Assembly: GCA_047967505.1 (NCBI GenBank)
Contig: CM106539.1
Source of the DNA: Dipteris shenzhenensis
Taxonomy: Eukaryota; Polypodiophyta; Polypodiopsida; Gleicheniales
Length of the DNA stretch: 64,000 nt
Strand: one strand, 5' to 3'
Part shown: in pieces, positions 1-10,899 of the stretch
Numbering within the stretch: the stretch's first letter is position 1
How the letters are laid out: each line of letters starts with the position of its first letter
The notes under the pieces: model-generated
Told to the model about the DNA's origin: nothing
The model's database searches: none
The model's input: the letters and a program-made list of their open reading frames with translations, nothing else
Program-made: the position numbers and the translations under genes

Positions 1-3
1 GCC

Positions 4-660
4 ATGATGGCCAAGGTTCCTTATGCATCAGCAGTTGGGAGTCTTATGTATGCTATGATAGCTACTAGACCAGACATTGCATTTGCAGTGGGAGTTGTTA
101 GCCGGTATATGGCTAATCCAGGAAAGAGGCATTGGGAGGCAGTTAAGTGCATCATGAGGTACATGAAGGGTAATAAGGAGATGTGCATCTGCTTTGGTAG
201 AGGAGACATGCATGTACTTGGGTACATAGATTCAGACTATGCAGGGCATGTGGATAGTAGGAGATCCACTTCTGGTTATGTGTTCACCTTTGCAGGTGGT
301 GCAGTGTCGTGGATGTCGCGCGCACAGAAGTGCATTGCTTTGTCTACCACAGAGGCTGAGTATGTTGCAGCCACAGAGGGTTGCAAGGAGGCTATATGGT
401 TTGATCGGCTAGTGGGAGATTTGGGGATTCATATAGGTATACCGACATTGCATAGTGATTCCATGAGTGCTATTCAGCTAGCACGGAATCCGGTCTTTCA
501 TGCAAAGACCAAACACATTGAGGTCAGGTACCATTTCATCAGGGAGGTACTTGAGGACAAGCGCATAGAGCTTATCAAGGTTCATACAAATGATAACCCT
601 GCAGATATGCTGATGAAGAGTCTACCTAGTCACAGCGATTTGAGTATTGTCATGTATTGA
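4..660 (+). pseudogene. Ty1/copia polyprotein, end of reverse transcriptase and RNase H (partial)
   Basis: This is the C-terminal part of a Ty1/copia Pol; the rest lies left of the window. The opening residues match the end of copia RT ([19 protein letters not shown]). RNase H follows with its acidic residues visible in [15 protein letters not shown] and HSDSMSA. The near-terminal phrase DNPADMLMKSLP is typical of copia RNase H. It is closely similar to the complete element at 26061-32375 but not identical. The normal C-terminus (ending near MGIG) sits in another frame after about 635, so a frameshift replaces the last dozen residues. I infer a dead or non-autonomous copy. Confidence 0.9.
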
Positions 661-716
661 TGGGCATTGGATAGTATGCTCACTGGTTGTTCTCCCTTAA
701 AGGCACATTGTCCTTT

Positions 717-883
717 AAGTGGGAGGTTGTAGGGGTTAAAGGTCACTGTGCCTTTACCCCGGTTATGTATAATACTCAAACACATATATAAATGAATGAA
801 AAAGAAGATTAGGGTGGTTCTACACCCACCAAAACTTGTGTGGCTCTCTGTTTCTCTTTCTCCCTCTTCCATTCTTGCTTTCA
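717..883 (+). repeat. Polypurine tract and start of copia 3' LTR
   Basis: AAGTGGGAGGT at 717-727 is the polypurine tract, matching the one in front of the 3' LTR at 32176. The LTR then opens with TGTAGGGGTTAAAGG at 728. The end is uncertain: a CA at 882-883 after a pyrimidine-rich stretch is my best guess. No target duplication can be tested because the 5' LTR is outside the window. Confidence 0.6.
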
Positions 884-2149
884 TTGAGAGCACTCTCAGA
901 AACTACAACTTGTTTCTGTGTTCGCTTGAGTTCTCACCATCTCACACATACGAACTACATGTGCAAATACTTTGTGACTCCGTTTTCTCCATTGTTCCCC
1001 TTGGAAGGAGTTGGTGGTGAATGTATGCATGCTTCAACCTAATAGTACGCTGCTTGATTGCATCACCTCCATTGTTGTTGCAAACACCTCGAGCTCGATT
1101 GCCTTTTACATCTGAGTGGCATTTTACAGTGTTCCTTCAAAGTCATTTGGCAAGACGCCATAGGCTCATGAATTGCCTTCATTGTGAATAGCCAAAATGC
1201 AGCTTTGCACATCGTGATTGTGGATGAGTTGTCTTGCCCTATGAAGATAGCTCCACTTCATCCGAGGAAGCAAAAATGTCCTTATGCTATTTGGCGTGCA
1301 GAGCATCGAAGACATTTGATATCTCTAGTGTGATCGATGCGAAGCCCCCCCAAAATCCATCACAACAAGCTACCTACAAATGTAAGTTGAACAGTCATTG
1401 CAAGCCATTGTCAAGTGCAGGTACAAAACAAATAAAGACTACATGCTGGAGCTAGCATCTGCCCAGAACAGTGTGCAATGCCGATGCATTCTAAGAAAGC
1501 CAAGGCCCAACCGCACAAGTTCAAAGTTGCTCATGGTGCATAAGTTCATGCAGTCAAAAGCAAGGCTGTTGAGAGATATTTGAGAAGCATCCAAGACACA
1601 CCTTCATTTCATTGTGTTTACTACAGCACCCTTGAATTCAAGAGCAAGATGAGGCAAGCCTCTCCTGCAATAATAGACTTCATGGTCCAACACAAGATCG
1701 ACGCGATTGAACAAACCCCTCCTCCTCTTATTTGAACTATGTCAAGCCCAAATTCGCAAAGGAAAAGTCCCATAGTACCCAAGCAAGAACATGCCATTGA
1801 ATTCATAGACACTGTATGTGCACATGTTGAGGCACGCTTGATCGTATTTAGAATGCCCTTTGCCCAAATTCATGAGCTATCTTACGAAGGGTAGTATGGG
1901 CTCCATGATGCAGAAGGTACAACTTGCCTGATCACGTCTCTTAGCAAGACATCGCTCGTTAGGAGTTGAGCAACAAAGACAAGTGCTTCACAACATTAAT
2001 AGAAAATCTTTCCTTTAAAACCATGAAGGTGCTTGTTGCACATGTGCTTTCCTCTTCTTGGGTTTGCATGTGCAAAGTCCAACTACAAGGTCATAAAAGA
2101 CAAGCAAAGGATGTTGCACAAAACATGAACATCGAGCGTCTGCTATAGT
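884..2149 (+). other. Gene-poor stretch leading into the Helitron relic
   Basis: No intact gene is visible. Short open stretches with many stops lead into the Rep homology after 2150. They could be the decayed N-terminal part of the same Helitron protein, but I find no diagnostic motif here. Confidence 0.35.
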
Positions 2150-3668
2150 CAAACATTGGTTTTCATGACTTCGATTGCTTGCGAAATTCAACAAACTACA
2201 AACACAAGCTCAAGAATAACCTTTTTGCAATGTTAAGACAACTAGGCCCACCTACATTTTTCTTCTCTTTCTCTACCACTGAGAAAAATTGGGAGCCATT
2301 GGTTTGTTGCTTGCAGAAGGTCAAACCTGCACCGATAGGAGGTGCAAGAACACTAGAAAACAACAGCTTGTGCAAACTCGTTCGATCTGACCCGGTGAGA
2401 CTATGAGGTACTATGCCCACAAATTTCAAGCAATGAAGCAGCTGCTTAGGCAAGACGCAACAATGCTCGGAAATTTCTTCATGACTGAATTCCAAAAGAG
2501 AGGCAATCAACATGACCATGGCCTTCTATGGGTAGAAAACGCACCCGCTTATGGCAAGTGTGCTGACAGTGATGTCGAGGCCTTTGTGGACAAGACATAA
2601 CCATAGATATTGCGAAGTTCGCATTAGAGAACAAAGACATTTAGAGGCATAGGCACTCGAAAACATGCTGAAGAAGAGAAAACTCAAGCCGCTTCCACTT
2701 TCCCCGACCTCCCATGGCATCAACAAAAAGTTAACTCCGCGTGAGGAGAGTGCATCCTCCAGCACTCACAAAGCAAACTACAAGACAATCACCTCTCTCT
2801 TGGAACAAGGCTATGACGAGAACCTCACATTCAAAGAGTTACTAGATGTTCTCTCACTAACTGAAGGAGAGTACCTTTTAGCGTTGTGCTCTAGCATTAT
2901 GTAGCCGACACTTTTCTTGCACAGACACCCAAAGGATATTTACATGAACAACTTCAACGCCTCTATTTCTAAGATATGGGGAGCAAATATAGACGTGCAA
3001 TTTGTTATGAATCCCCACGGTGCAGCAGCTTACTACACCTCTTACATGACAAAAGTCGACCGTGCTACATTTGAGGCCATCACCCAAGCTTTGCAGTATT
3101 CTTTGCAATCTGGGGCACTAGCGAATGAGTGCGTTTCAAAATTGGCAATGCAATCTTAAACATGTAGCATATAAGCTCCCAGCAAGCCATGTATCTCACA
3201 TTGTCATTGCCGCTCACAAGTGCATAAAGAGAATTCTACTACATAAACACAAGCCCGCTCGAGGAACACACAATGCTTTTGAAACGACGCTTTCAACTAT
3301 AAAAAATGGACCCCAATAGTACATACAACTTCTTCTCTGACATAATTAGCAAGTATAAAACCAGGCCAAACAAGTTGAACAGCTTGTGCCTAGTAGAATT
3401 TGTGACTACATACACTACAATTGGCTGTGCAATAAAGAAAAGGAAAAAACCAAAGACTGTGCGCTTCAACAACTACAATGAAACCAAAGACCCAGAGAAT
3501 TACTATAGAGAGCTTTGCCTGCTATACTTGCCATTTGCTATAGAAGAGCCATGTACAAATGAGGTGTTCACTACATGGCATGATTTGTATTGCCATGAGC
3601 AACACATAATAAATACCAACAAGAAGAAATTCAACGGTCCCTTCAATAGGACCATGAGCTCCACCTAA
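2150..3668 (+). pseudogene. Helitron Rep (Helitron_like_N) relic without helicase
   Basis: Successive open segments in changing frames follow the order of a Helitron Rep domain. LFAMLRQLGPPTFFFSFS at ~2220 matches the conserved rolling-circle Rep start. EFQKRGNQHDHGLLW at ~2487 is the HUH nickase region, with both histidines present but Asp where a hydrophobic residue is usual. YYTSYMTK at ~3031 is the catalytic tyrosine region. RKKPKTVRFNNYN and DPENYYRELCLLYLPF (3.44-3.54 kb) are the conserved linker ahead of the PIF1 helicase. At least four frameshifts or stops break it and no helicase follows. In a live element this protein nicks and joins single-stranded DNA during rolling-circle transposition. 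Confidence 0.85.
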
Positions 3669-5338
3669 TTTGGGTCATACACCACACACTTGTGTACATT
3701 CTTCTCCACATACTTATTTACATCCAACACCACATAATACAATAGGCATGCTCCATGTGACAATATCAATGAGCCCCCTAACCTTCCATGTGACCCTTTT
3801 CATGTGAACCATGTGCTTACACTCACCTTTCACCTTAGGTAGTGTTTCTAAAAACCATGATTCTTTCAACAAGTATGCCTATGCAAGTACTTCTCACAAT
3901 TGACATTGCCTCACTAGCCATTTCGACCAAGTTCTTGGAACCAACACGTTTCAACATTTTTGCATGTCCACATCAATTATCAGAAGCTACTTTAAAGACA
4001 CCAATCGAAATAAAATCATGCATGCTATATCTCCACCCATGAATTCAAATTGGAAGTATGAATTAAATCAAAGGAATAGCTCAAAAAATGAAAAGGAATT
4101 GAGTAGACCCCTATGGAAGCTTCCAATGTCCATGGAGGTTGGAGAACCTTGTCTTGCAAGAATATCTTTCCCTGGTAGCTCACAATCATAAGGAGACGCC
4201 TCCACGACCTCACACTCAGTCATCAAAGAGACTAAAACTCAAAAACAAGAACACAAAGTTGGACTCCTCCAAAAGACGACTAGCAAGATTTATGGAGCCA
4301 ATCCTCACCAATGATAAGAACTCCCACAAACTCGCATGCATAGAGTAAATCCACATAATTAAGACACGATCTCTCCTCTCATCCACCCAAAATCATCTCT
4401 GACACAGTGCTGCACCATCTAGTTCACCTCTGACTTAGTGCCGCACCTATTCTTGAACCCGCAAGCATAGCGCCATTGCCATAGCTATCCACAAATAAAT
4501 ATTCCATGTGCAATACTTAAAATCACAACCATGCACAATTAACAACCTCTAACATTAGATATTAACATGTGGTAGCCCGCTGGATGGCATTGAAACTGAG
4601 AACAACCTAAGATAACATTAGAAATTAACACTTGGTAGTAGGTAGTTGGCATTGAAACTTAAAACAACGTGGACCAATACCGAAATCCTCAACACAAAAA
4701 ATAAAAAATCCTCAATTTTTCCCATCTCCAAGAGGAAGCCTTCACTGGGGCCTACCCTAGGGTAGGCCAACAATAGGCACTTAAGAATGGTCCCACCAAA
4801 AAGAGGTAGCAGCTAGAACTTTATTAAAAATGTCAGTTCGGAGTGTTGTTTGTGTTCTTTTCATGGGATATTTTCACCTTCTAGAGTGATGCCTACTATT
4901 TTCTTACTATTATAGTGGGAGGTTTTCTCACACAATTGCTACTTTCTATTTTTTTTTGTTGGAGTTTAATACTTTTGATGAGTAGAATTGCCAACCAACA
5001 TTAGACAAGAAAACAAGGAAAAACAAATCGAGCATATCCTATGCAATGAACAAGAGGGTAAGCTAGCAAGCTACCCCAATTCCTCCCCTTGTGGAGGGAA
5101 ATTTGTAATATGGGACATAGATGTCTACTAAATATGATGTTAGCTTGAGAAGCTTTATGGAGACAAGGAGGTAAGTTCTTCATAGTGTTCTTTAGTTTAG
5201 TGATCTGAATCTTTGCTTAGATGGAACTATGATTAGGCAAAAAGACTTGTCATGCGATGGTATCAAAGCTATATTGTCAATCAATAGAAATAAATGAGAA
5301 ACTTGATAGAGAAATGTAATAAGCCACTTGCCACGAAC

Positions 5339-5340
<2 letters not shown>
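3669..5340. other. No recognisable gene; short tandem repeat near 4.55 kb
   Basis: AT-rich DNA with only short random ORFs. A diverged tandem pair of about 63 bp lies at ~4549-4665, each unit starting near ACATTAGAWATTAACA and ending near GGCATTGAAACT. I see no helicase continuation of the Helitron and no other domain. Confidence 0.5.
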
Positions 5341-5396
<56 letters not shown>

Positions 5397-5397
5397 C

Positions 5398-5459
<62 letters not shown>
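5341..5459. repeat. (GA)n microsatellite
   Basis: About 119 bp of GA dinucleotides with a few CA and AA interruptions near the middle. Long Ser-Leu 'proteins' on the minus strand here are artefacts of the repeat. Confidence 0.97.
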
Positions 5460-5467
<8 letters not shown>

Positions 5468-6297
5468 TGAGTAGCAACTATCTCCTTTGGTTTGAAAATA
5501 TGGAGTGACCAACCAATAGCACAAAGATTGAGGGCCTAGTCCCATTGCATTTTTCCTAACAAAAAGGAGACAAGCATTCATAGTAAGGGAAAGAAGTATG
5601 CTAGAACTTATAGTGTGGGGAAAGCAAGGAAGAGTCTCAAGTACGAGCAAAGGAATAGAGAGATGCCTTGAGAGGAGGTGGCACAATTGTTTGATTTTTT
5701 GTGGCCAATAATGCATGCCCTTGAACCCTAAGAATGTCAAAGAAATGACCCACCAAATTTCTTGGACTTCTGGTGACTTCTTCTTAGGGACTACTGAGAT
5801 GCTTGGTCATGTAGGCTATGCATGTTTCAATTCGCCAATGCTCTAGATCACGGAGAGTAGGGGGGTGGAAAACAAGGCCCTTCTTACATGGAATCCTATG
5901 TCATGTTGTGGACTTCTATGACTTTGGTGGGGTTTTGGATGAGGAGTAATCTATGCTTGTAGGTAGGCATGCCAAAGGCATAATTGGCTCTATGCCCACT
6001 TTTAAGTTCCACTGTGCTAGAGCAAGACCATGCCATGTCTATCCCATAAAAATGCCATAATGAAAGTGGCCATGTGACCATGGGTTCTCTATAGCTCCTT
6101 CCCCTGCTTTCCTAGCCCCTCTTTCATCATGTAATATTAGTCCTAAGGTCAAAGAGAACGGGGGTCCCACTACTCCTGTCCTGTGCGTGCAAAGTTAAAA
6201 TCCAAAACAGGACAAAAGGGGCTACCAACTACTCCAGTCAAACCCCCTTTTTGTGGTTGGAGGATTAGAATCAACATCTCCATGGCATGTTGAGGCA

Positions 6298-6533
6298 TGT
6301 TGAGGATTCATCTCATCATAATGTGATCATATGTGCATAGCACTAACACAAAAGTGTGCTAAAAGGCACAAGGGTTGGAAACCCTAATCCTAACCCTAAT
6401 GTATATATTCATTATTTTCAACTAAACCTAGTGTACAACTAGTCATTCGTGGTGTGTTGTCTAGGTGTGCCCTCTCTCTTCATCTCCACTCTTCCTCTCT
6501 CCTCCATCCATTATTGTTCATGGTATCAGAGCA
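6298..6533 (+). repeat. Copia-type LTR end and primer binding site
   Basis: TGGTATCAGAGCA at 6521-6533 is the primer binding site for initiator tRNA-Met. Directly before it the sequence ends in TTCA, and a TGTTGAGG start lies at 6298 (a near-identical TGTTGAGG also starts at 6288). This suggests a 5' LTR of about 223 bp. It contains a degenerate telomere-like AAACCCTAATCCTAACCC run near 6380. No gag-pol follows, so only the 5' end is left. The PBS is certain; the LTR start is inferred. Confidence 0.65.
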
Positions 6534-6782
6534 TCCTTGCCTTCCATTGAGGCATTGAGATCCTAGTGCATGAGAGATATTGAGTGATTGCAAGGTTCTC
6601 TTGAGTGGTCTTCGTGAGAGTTTGCTTCCAATGAGAGACCTTCTTCTATTTCTTTGAGAGAAATTTCTATTAGAGATTTCTGTCCATAGAGATTCTTTGT
6701 GAGAGAGAGGTGTGTTTCACACTGAGTGAAAGAGGTAGTTTTGTGTCATTCGATTTTCTAGAGAGTCCATTCTGTTTCATAT

Positions 6783-6816
6783 GAGAGAGAGAGAGAGGGA
6801 GGGAGAGAGGGAGAGG

Positions 6817-6878
<62 letters not shown>
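6783..6878. repeat. (GA)n microsatellite in former element leader
   Basis: About 96 bp of GA with GGGA variants in the first third. It lies 250 bp after the tRNA-Met primer site, so it was probably in the untranslated leader of the lost copia element. Confidence 0.95.
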
Positions 6879-6881
<3 letters not shown>

Positions 6882-7689
6882 TTGTGCGATCATTGGGACA
6901 TGCATGAATTGACTTGTAATCCATTCTAATGATGCAAGTATTCTCTTTGCATCTTTTCTTGACTCAAGAATTGTGTTACCTTCTGGGAGTAGTGTTTTAA
7001 GCAACCTAGGACATCAAACCCTTCAATATGAAATATCAAATTGAAAGTATATGCAATAAAACTATTTGTTGGAGTAACACAAAACTCTTTACCAAAAGAT
7101 GGATCAAACACTACTATTTGACCCTCCTTAAGTTTCTTGCAAATATAAAACTAGAAGAATGCTTGCAACACAACATTTTCTTGCCCGTTCATATAACATG
7201 GTGGTTGCTTCATGTCCTAAGCTCTCCTCCTCAAAAATCATGTTACGGTTGGGGGCTAGGTCCTCATTAATCGCTTTGACATCTTCATTTGCTTCATCTT
7301 GGGGTGAAGGAGGATCATAGTAAGTGCTTATCATGTCCTTCATTATGCCATCCTCTTTCAATGCAACCTCCTCTTCAATACATCTATCTTTTTGTTCTTC
7401 CATCTCTCTCTTCTCCTTTATATCATTTCAAAATTCTTAGGACAACATTGACTCATGAGGATGATGATACAATGCATGTGCTCTCAAAATTCTATAAAAA
7501 ATTGACTTGGGAAAGTCACGCACAAGAAAGTATTGCTATCACAATCATTGATAAAATCGTCAATAAAAGCTTTAATTATCAATGGAACTTTTGATGTTTT
7601 ACAGTGCAATGTTACTTTATTGATCAGAGACTAGTCAAACACATGTCAAAATATCTCATTAAAATCATGGGGAAAACATAGCATGTAAT

Positions 7690-8100
7690 AGTAGACTTTT
7701 ATGTTTATTGGATATTATTTTCATGGTTAGGCATGTACATTTCCTTGTTTTTTACCATGCATCATGCATGAGTGTTAAAAAATATGCATCAATGTGCTTC
7801 TAGCATATGTGTGTGTCTGATGGGTATGATAATTTGTAGAAACCTTAATATGAGTAAGGTCCATATGATTGCCAATTTTGATGTGGATTGAATATCATTT
7901 GAAAGGTTGGCATGCATATTTCCTTTTCTCTTATGCATCATGCATGAGTGTTAAAAAATATGCATCAGTGTGCTTCTAGCATATGTATGTGTGTGATGGG
8001 TATAAACTTTGCATAGGGATTAATGTGTAAGATCCACGTTCTTGAAAATGTTGATGTGGACTAGATAGCATTTTCATGGTTGGGAAAGCATATTTTCTTG
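7690..8100. repeat. ~180-bp tandem repeat, about 2.3 copies
   Basis: Equivalent positions recur at 7711 (GATATTATTTTCATGG), 7890 (GAATATCATTTGAAAGG) and 8064 (GATAGCATTTTCATGG), giving periods of about 179 and 174 bp. The shared core includes GTTAAAAAATATGCATCA and GTGCTTCTAGCATATGT. There is no coding potential. Confidence 0.75.
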
Positions 8101-8347
8101 AGCTCTTTCTAGGGATAGATGAAGCTATAGCCTAATTGAAAGGAAGATAATGATAATGATGATGGTTGGAAATATCACTGCCAATAGGAAACTTGCAAAT
8201 GCAAGAAGCCAAAAGTTGATTTTTGATAGCTTTAAGAATGGCCAACTAAGAATTATTCATCCACACAGAAAAAGAATGCAATGTAGTGAAATCCAAAGGG
8301 CAAGTAATTGCCAATGAGCAATAAAGAGGGCAACAAGGATGACATTC

Positions 8348-8350
<3 letters not shown>

Positions 8351-8389
<39 letters not shown>
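8351..8389. repeat. (CT)n microsatellite
   Basis: An uninterrupted run of about 39 bp of CT. Confidence 0.97.
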
Positions 8390-8390
<1 letters not shown>

Positions 8391-8399
8391 ACACATTCT

Positions 8400-10080
8400 G
8401 AGTAGCCACACACAGAGAGCAATTTACATTCTATGGAGCTCCGATAAAGATTATTGTATGCTACACATACCTAGCTGATCTCTTTTCAGGTTCAATTTGC
8501 ATGAGGTGACCAACTATGTAGGCCCGTTTGAGCAAGGAACATGTCGCACTAGCTAGACTCGAGCACTAGTGCTTCCACTCACACTTTTAAAATCTTAGAA
8601 CCAAGCTCTTCTTTTTGACGCATTAGTCCACCTAGGAGGGATGTATGGTAGTCTATTTTGGGAAACAAATTGATCTTGCATAAAGAAACTTCAAGTTTTG
8701 CTTCTCGCTCGCATCATCCCTTGTAAGCCACTAGTCCCAGATCAGATCATACTTGTAGAGTTTCAGGCCACTCCTCTACAATATGATGGAGTCTTCTAGC
8801 TGGTCACTTATCTCCATAGGGTCAGGGACTTTGGTACCACAACAGTTGAACAATGTGGACTACTATCACTAGCCGTGACATCATCTATGGCATTAGAGGT
8901 GGAGGTGGAGGGGGATCAGAGGGGCTAGTATTCTCAAACACATAGATGGTTCATAGGCATGTGGCTACAAATGGACATAGTGCTACCATCTCAATATAGC
9001 CTCAAGGATCCATCCGTTCGGCTTGCCTATCAAGAGATGAACCAAGTCATCAAAGAGGATCTCTTGCAACTCTACATATTCAAGATTTGGTTATCACCTA
9101 CTAAGCTTTCACTGAAACTGAGCTTCTTCAAAGATCATTATGGATCTTAGAGGAGGGGTTCTCCAGATTCACACATGCATTGACATCATGATGGATCAGT
9201 TTTGGGTATCTTCACACAAGCTATGTTTGAGACAAGACGAGTAGAGGGCATCCCATGCGAGAGATGGATCTACACTTTATGTGATATCCAAGAGACTGAG
9301 AGAGAGGGATCACTATGCTTTTAGATGCCTTGTATACCATGAGGTCTATAAGTGGCACCACAGTCTTTCCAGTATTGGTGGTTGTGGCCCACTAAGGGAG
9401 TTCCTAGTACATCTAGATCAAAAGAGGGTGGCCATTAAGGCATAGCAGCATAGAGATCAGCTCATACGAGTACAAAGGAGAGCAAACGAGGGATGGCCAA
9501 GTCAAATCAGAGCATGATCATGGTTTTTTTTCTCCAGTGACCTACGCCAAGGACAATAGAGGATCAAATGCAAAGAGAGCCAAAGGACACAATTCACCAA
9601 ATTCAACATTGAGTGGTCACTTACATGAGGGACACATACATGTTTTCTCCATTCAACATGGGAAGATAGACCACTGGAGTGCTAATATCACTTGTTAGAC
9701 AGTGGACCACATCATGGAGACTATAGAGGAGGAGGGATGGACCTAGATACACCAAACAATAGTAGCATCCTATCACTAATTTTCTCTCGATGCCAACTCG
9801 CATCAGATCTTGAGCCACTGTTAGATGAGATCCTCTTGTTTCTCCTTAGTCATGTAGCCATATTGTCCCACAATCAACATACACAAGTCCAACCACTCAA
9901 GGACAAGTGACCAATTGATAGAGGACTAGGGAATTCTTCTTGATGTTTGCTCCCCCTTTGTGGGTTTCTCTCATAGTGATAGCATGATGTACTACTTTTA
10001 TTTCGCATCACAAGAATCATCCTTGGGTCAGGGAGCCCATTTCAATGGACCCACCCTTAGGTTTGGTCTTTTGTATACGT
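8400..10080. other. No recognisable gene
   Basis: Only short unconvincing ORFs. No domain, LTR border or terminal repeat could be recognised on either strand. Confidence 0.5.
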
Positions 10081-10084
10081 TAAT

Positions 10085-10087
<3 letters not shown>

Positions 10088-10168
<81 letters not shown>
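10088..10168. repeat. (CT)n microsatellite after a LINE-like tail
   Basis: About 80 bp of CT with one TTT interruption. The preceding phrase (TCTTTTGTATACGTTAATAAA) resembles the phrase before the CT tract at 23354 (TCTTCCGTGGACGTTAATAGA). Both may be 3' ends of the same LINE family. Confidence 0.85.
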
Positions 10169-10279
10169 AATGCTAATCTTGTGTACTACGATATAAAAAA
10201 TTACTTCTTCTCTTGTTTTTCTTCTCCTCCCCCATACATGCCCTAAAATTACTTCTTATCCTCCCCCTCAATTCCAATC

Positions 10280-10620
10280 TATTGATGCTCGTGATGAGCA
10301 TTAACTCAAAACACTGGGTTAATTCCCAACCTAGTGCTATGCTTCATGAAGATGCTCACTCTTGCGATCCTAAGGTAGGCGTGCTCGAGTGCAGAACAGG
10401 TGCCAACAATTAACACTCGAAGGTCAAGGCTAGCTAACAAAAAAGAACCATGTGATGACGGGAGAATACTAAGTTATTTCCACTCTTAACACTTAGTGAA
10501 GTACACAATAAGTGAAACCAAGAAGAGAGACCATTGCTCATTCATTGAATCAGAACACTGTGAACAACCAAGCCACCTCAGCTTGCAATGAAGACTACCT
10601 AACCTATCAGATCAGGACAG
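10280..10620 (-). repeat. 3' LTR of the gypsy relic
   Basis: This stretch aligns along its length with 18896-19235. Shared landmarks are GCTTCATGAAGATG, CCTAAGGTAGG, AAAGAACCATGTGATGA and CATTCATTGAATCAGAA. The two copies differ by many substitutions, consistent with an old insertion. Homology stops near 10,610; the true LTR may extend to about 10.87 kb if the other copy is truncated. Confidence 0.75.
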
Positions 10621-10899
10621 AGGAAGAGAACTCGACACATTGCTCTCTTGTTCTCTCCTTTGCCTGCTGTTACAACTTTTTCTCTACCTAAGAACTGCCT
10701 TCCATTTTAGCATGCACTCGGTGCACTCGCTGCTAATTGTCTATAAGTTGATACTCTGGAATTATCTACACCCATTGTTGCAAGGCTTTGCTCGACTATC
10801 GCTCCCACTATCCATGCTCAATGCTCGATGATGGCATACTAGTTGACCTGCTGACCCAGAGTCAACATCTTGCCTCGGGTGTCCTTGCCCATGTCCTCA

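Noticed and set aside
5192-5740. 182-aa minus-strand ORF rich in Ser-Leu
   Set aside because: Most of it is translation of a (GA)n microsatellite; the flanks have no protein-like features.
6380-6405. Interstitial telomere repeat AAACCCTAATCCTAACCCTAA
   Set aside because: Only about three degenerate units, lying inside an LTR; too short to indicate a telomeric origin.
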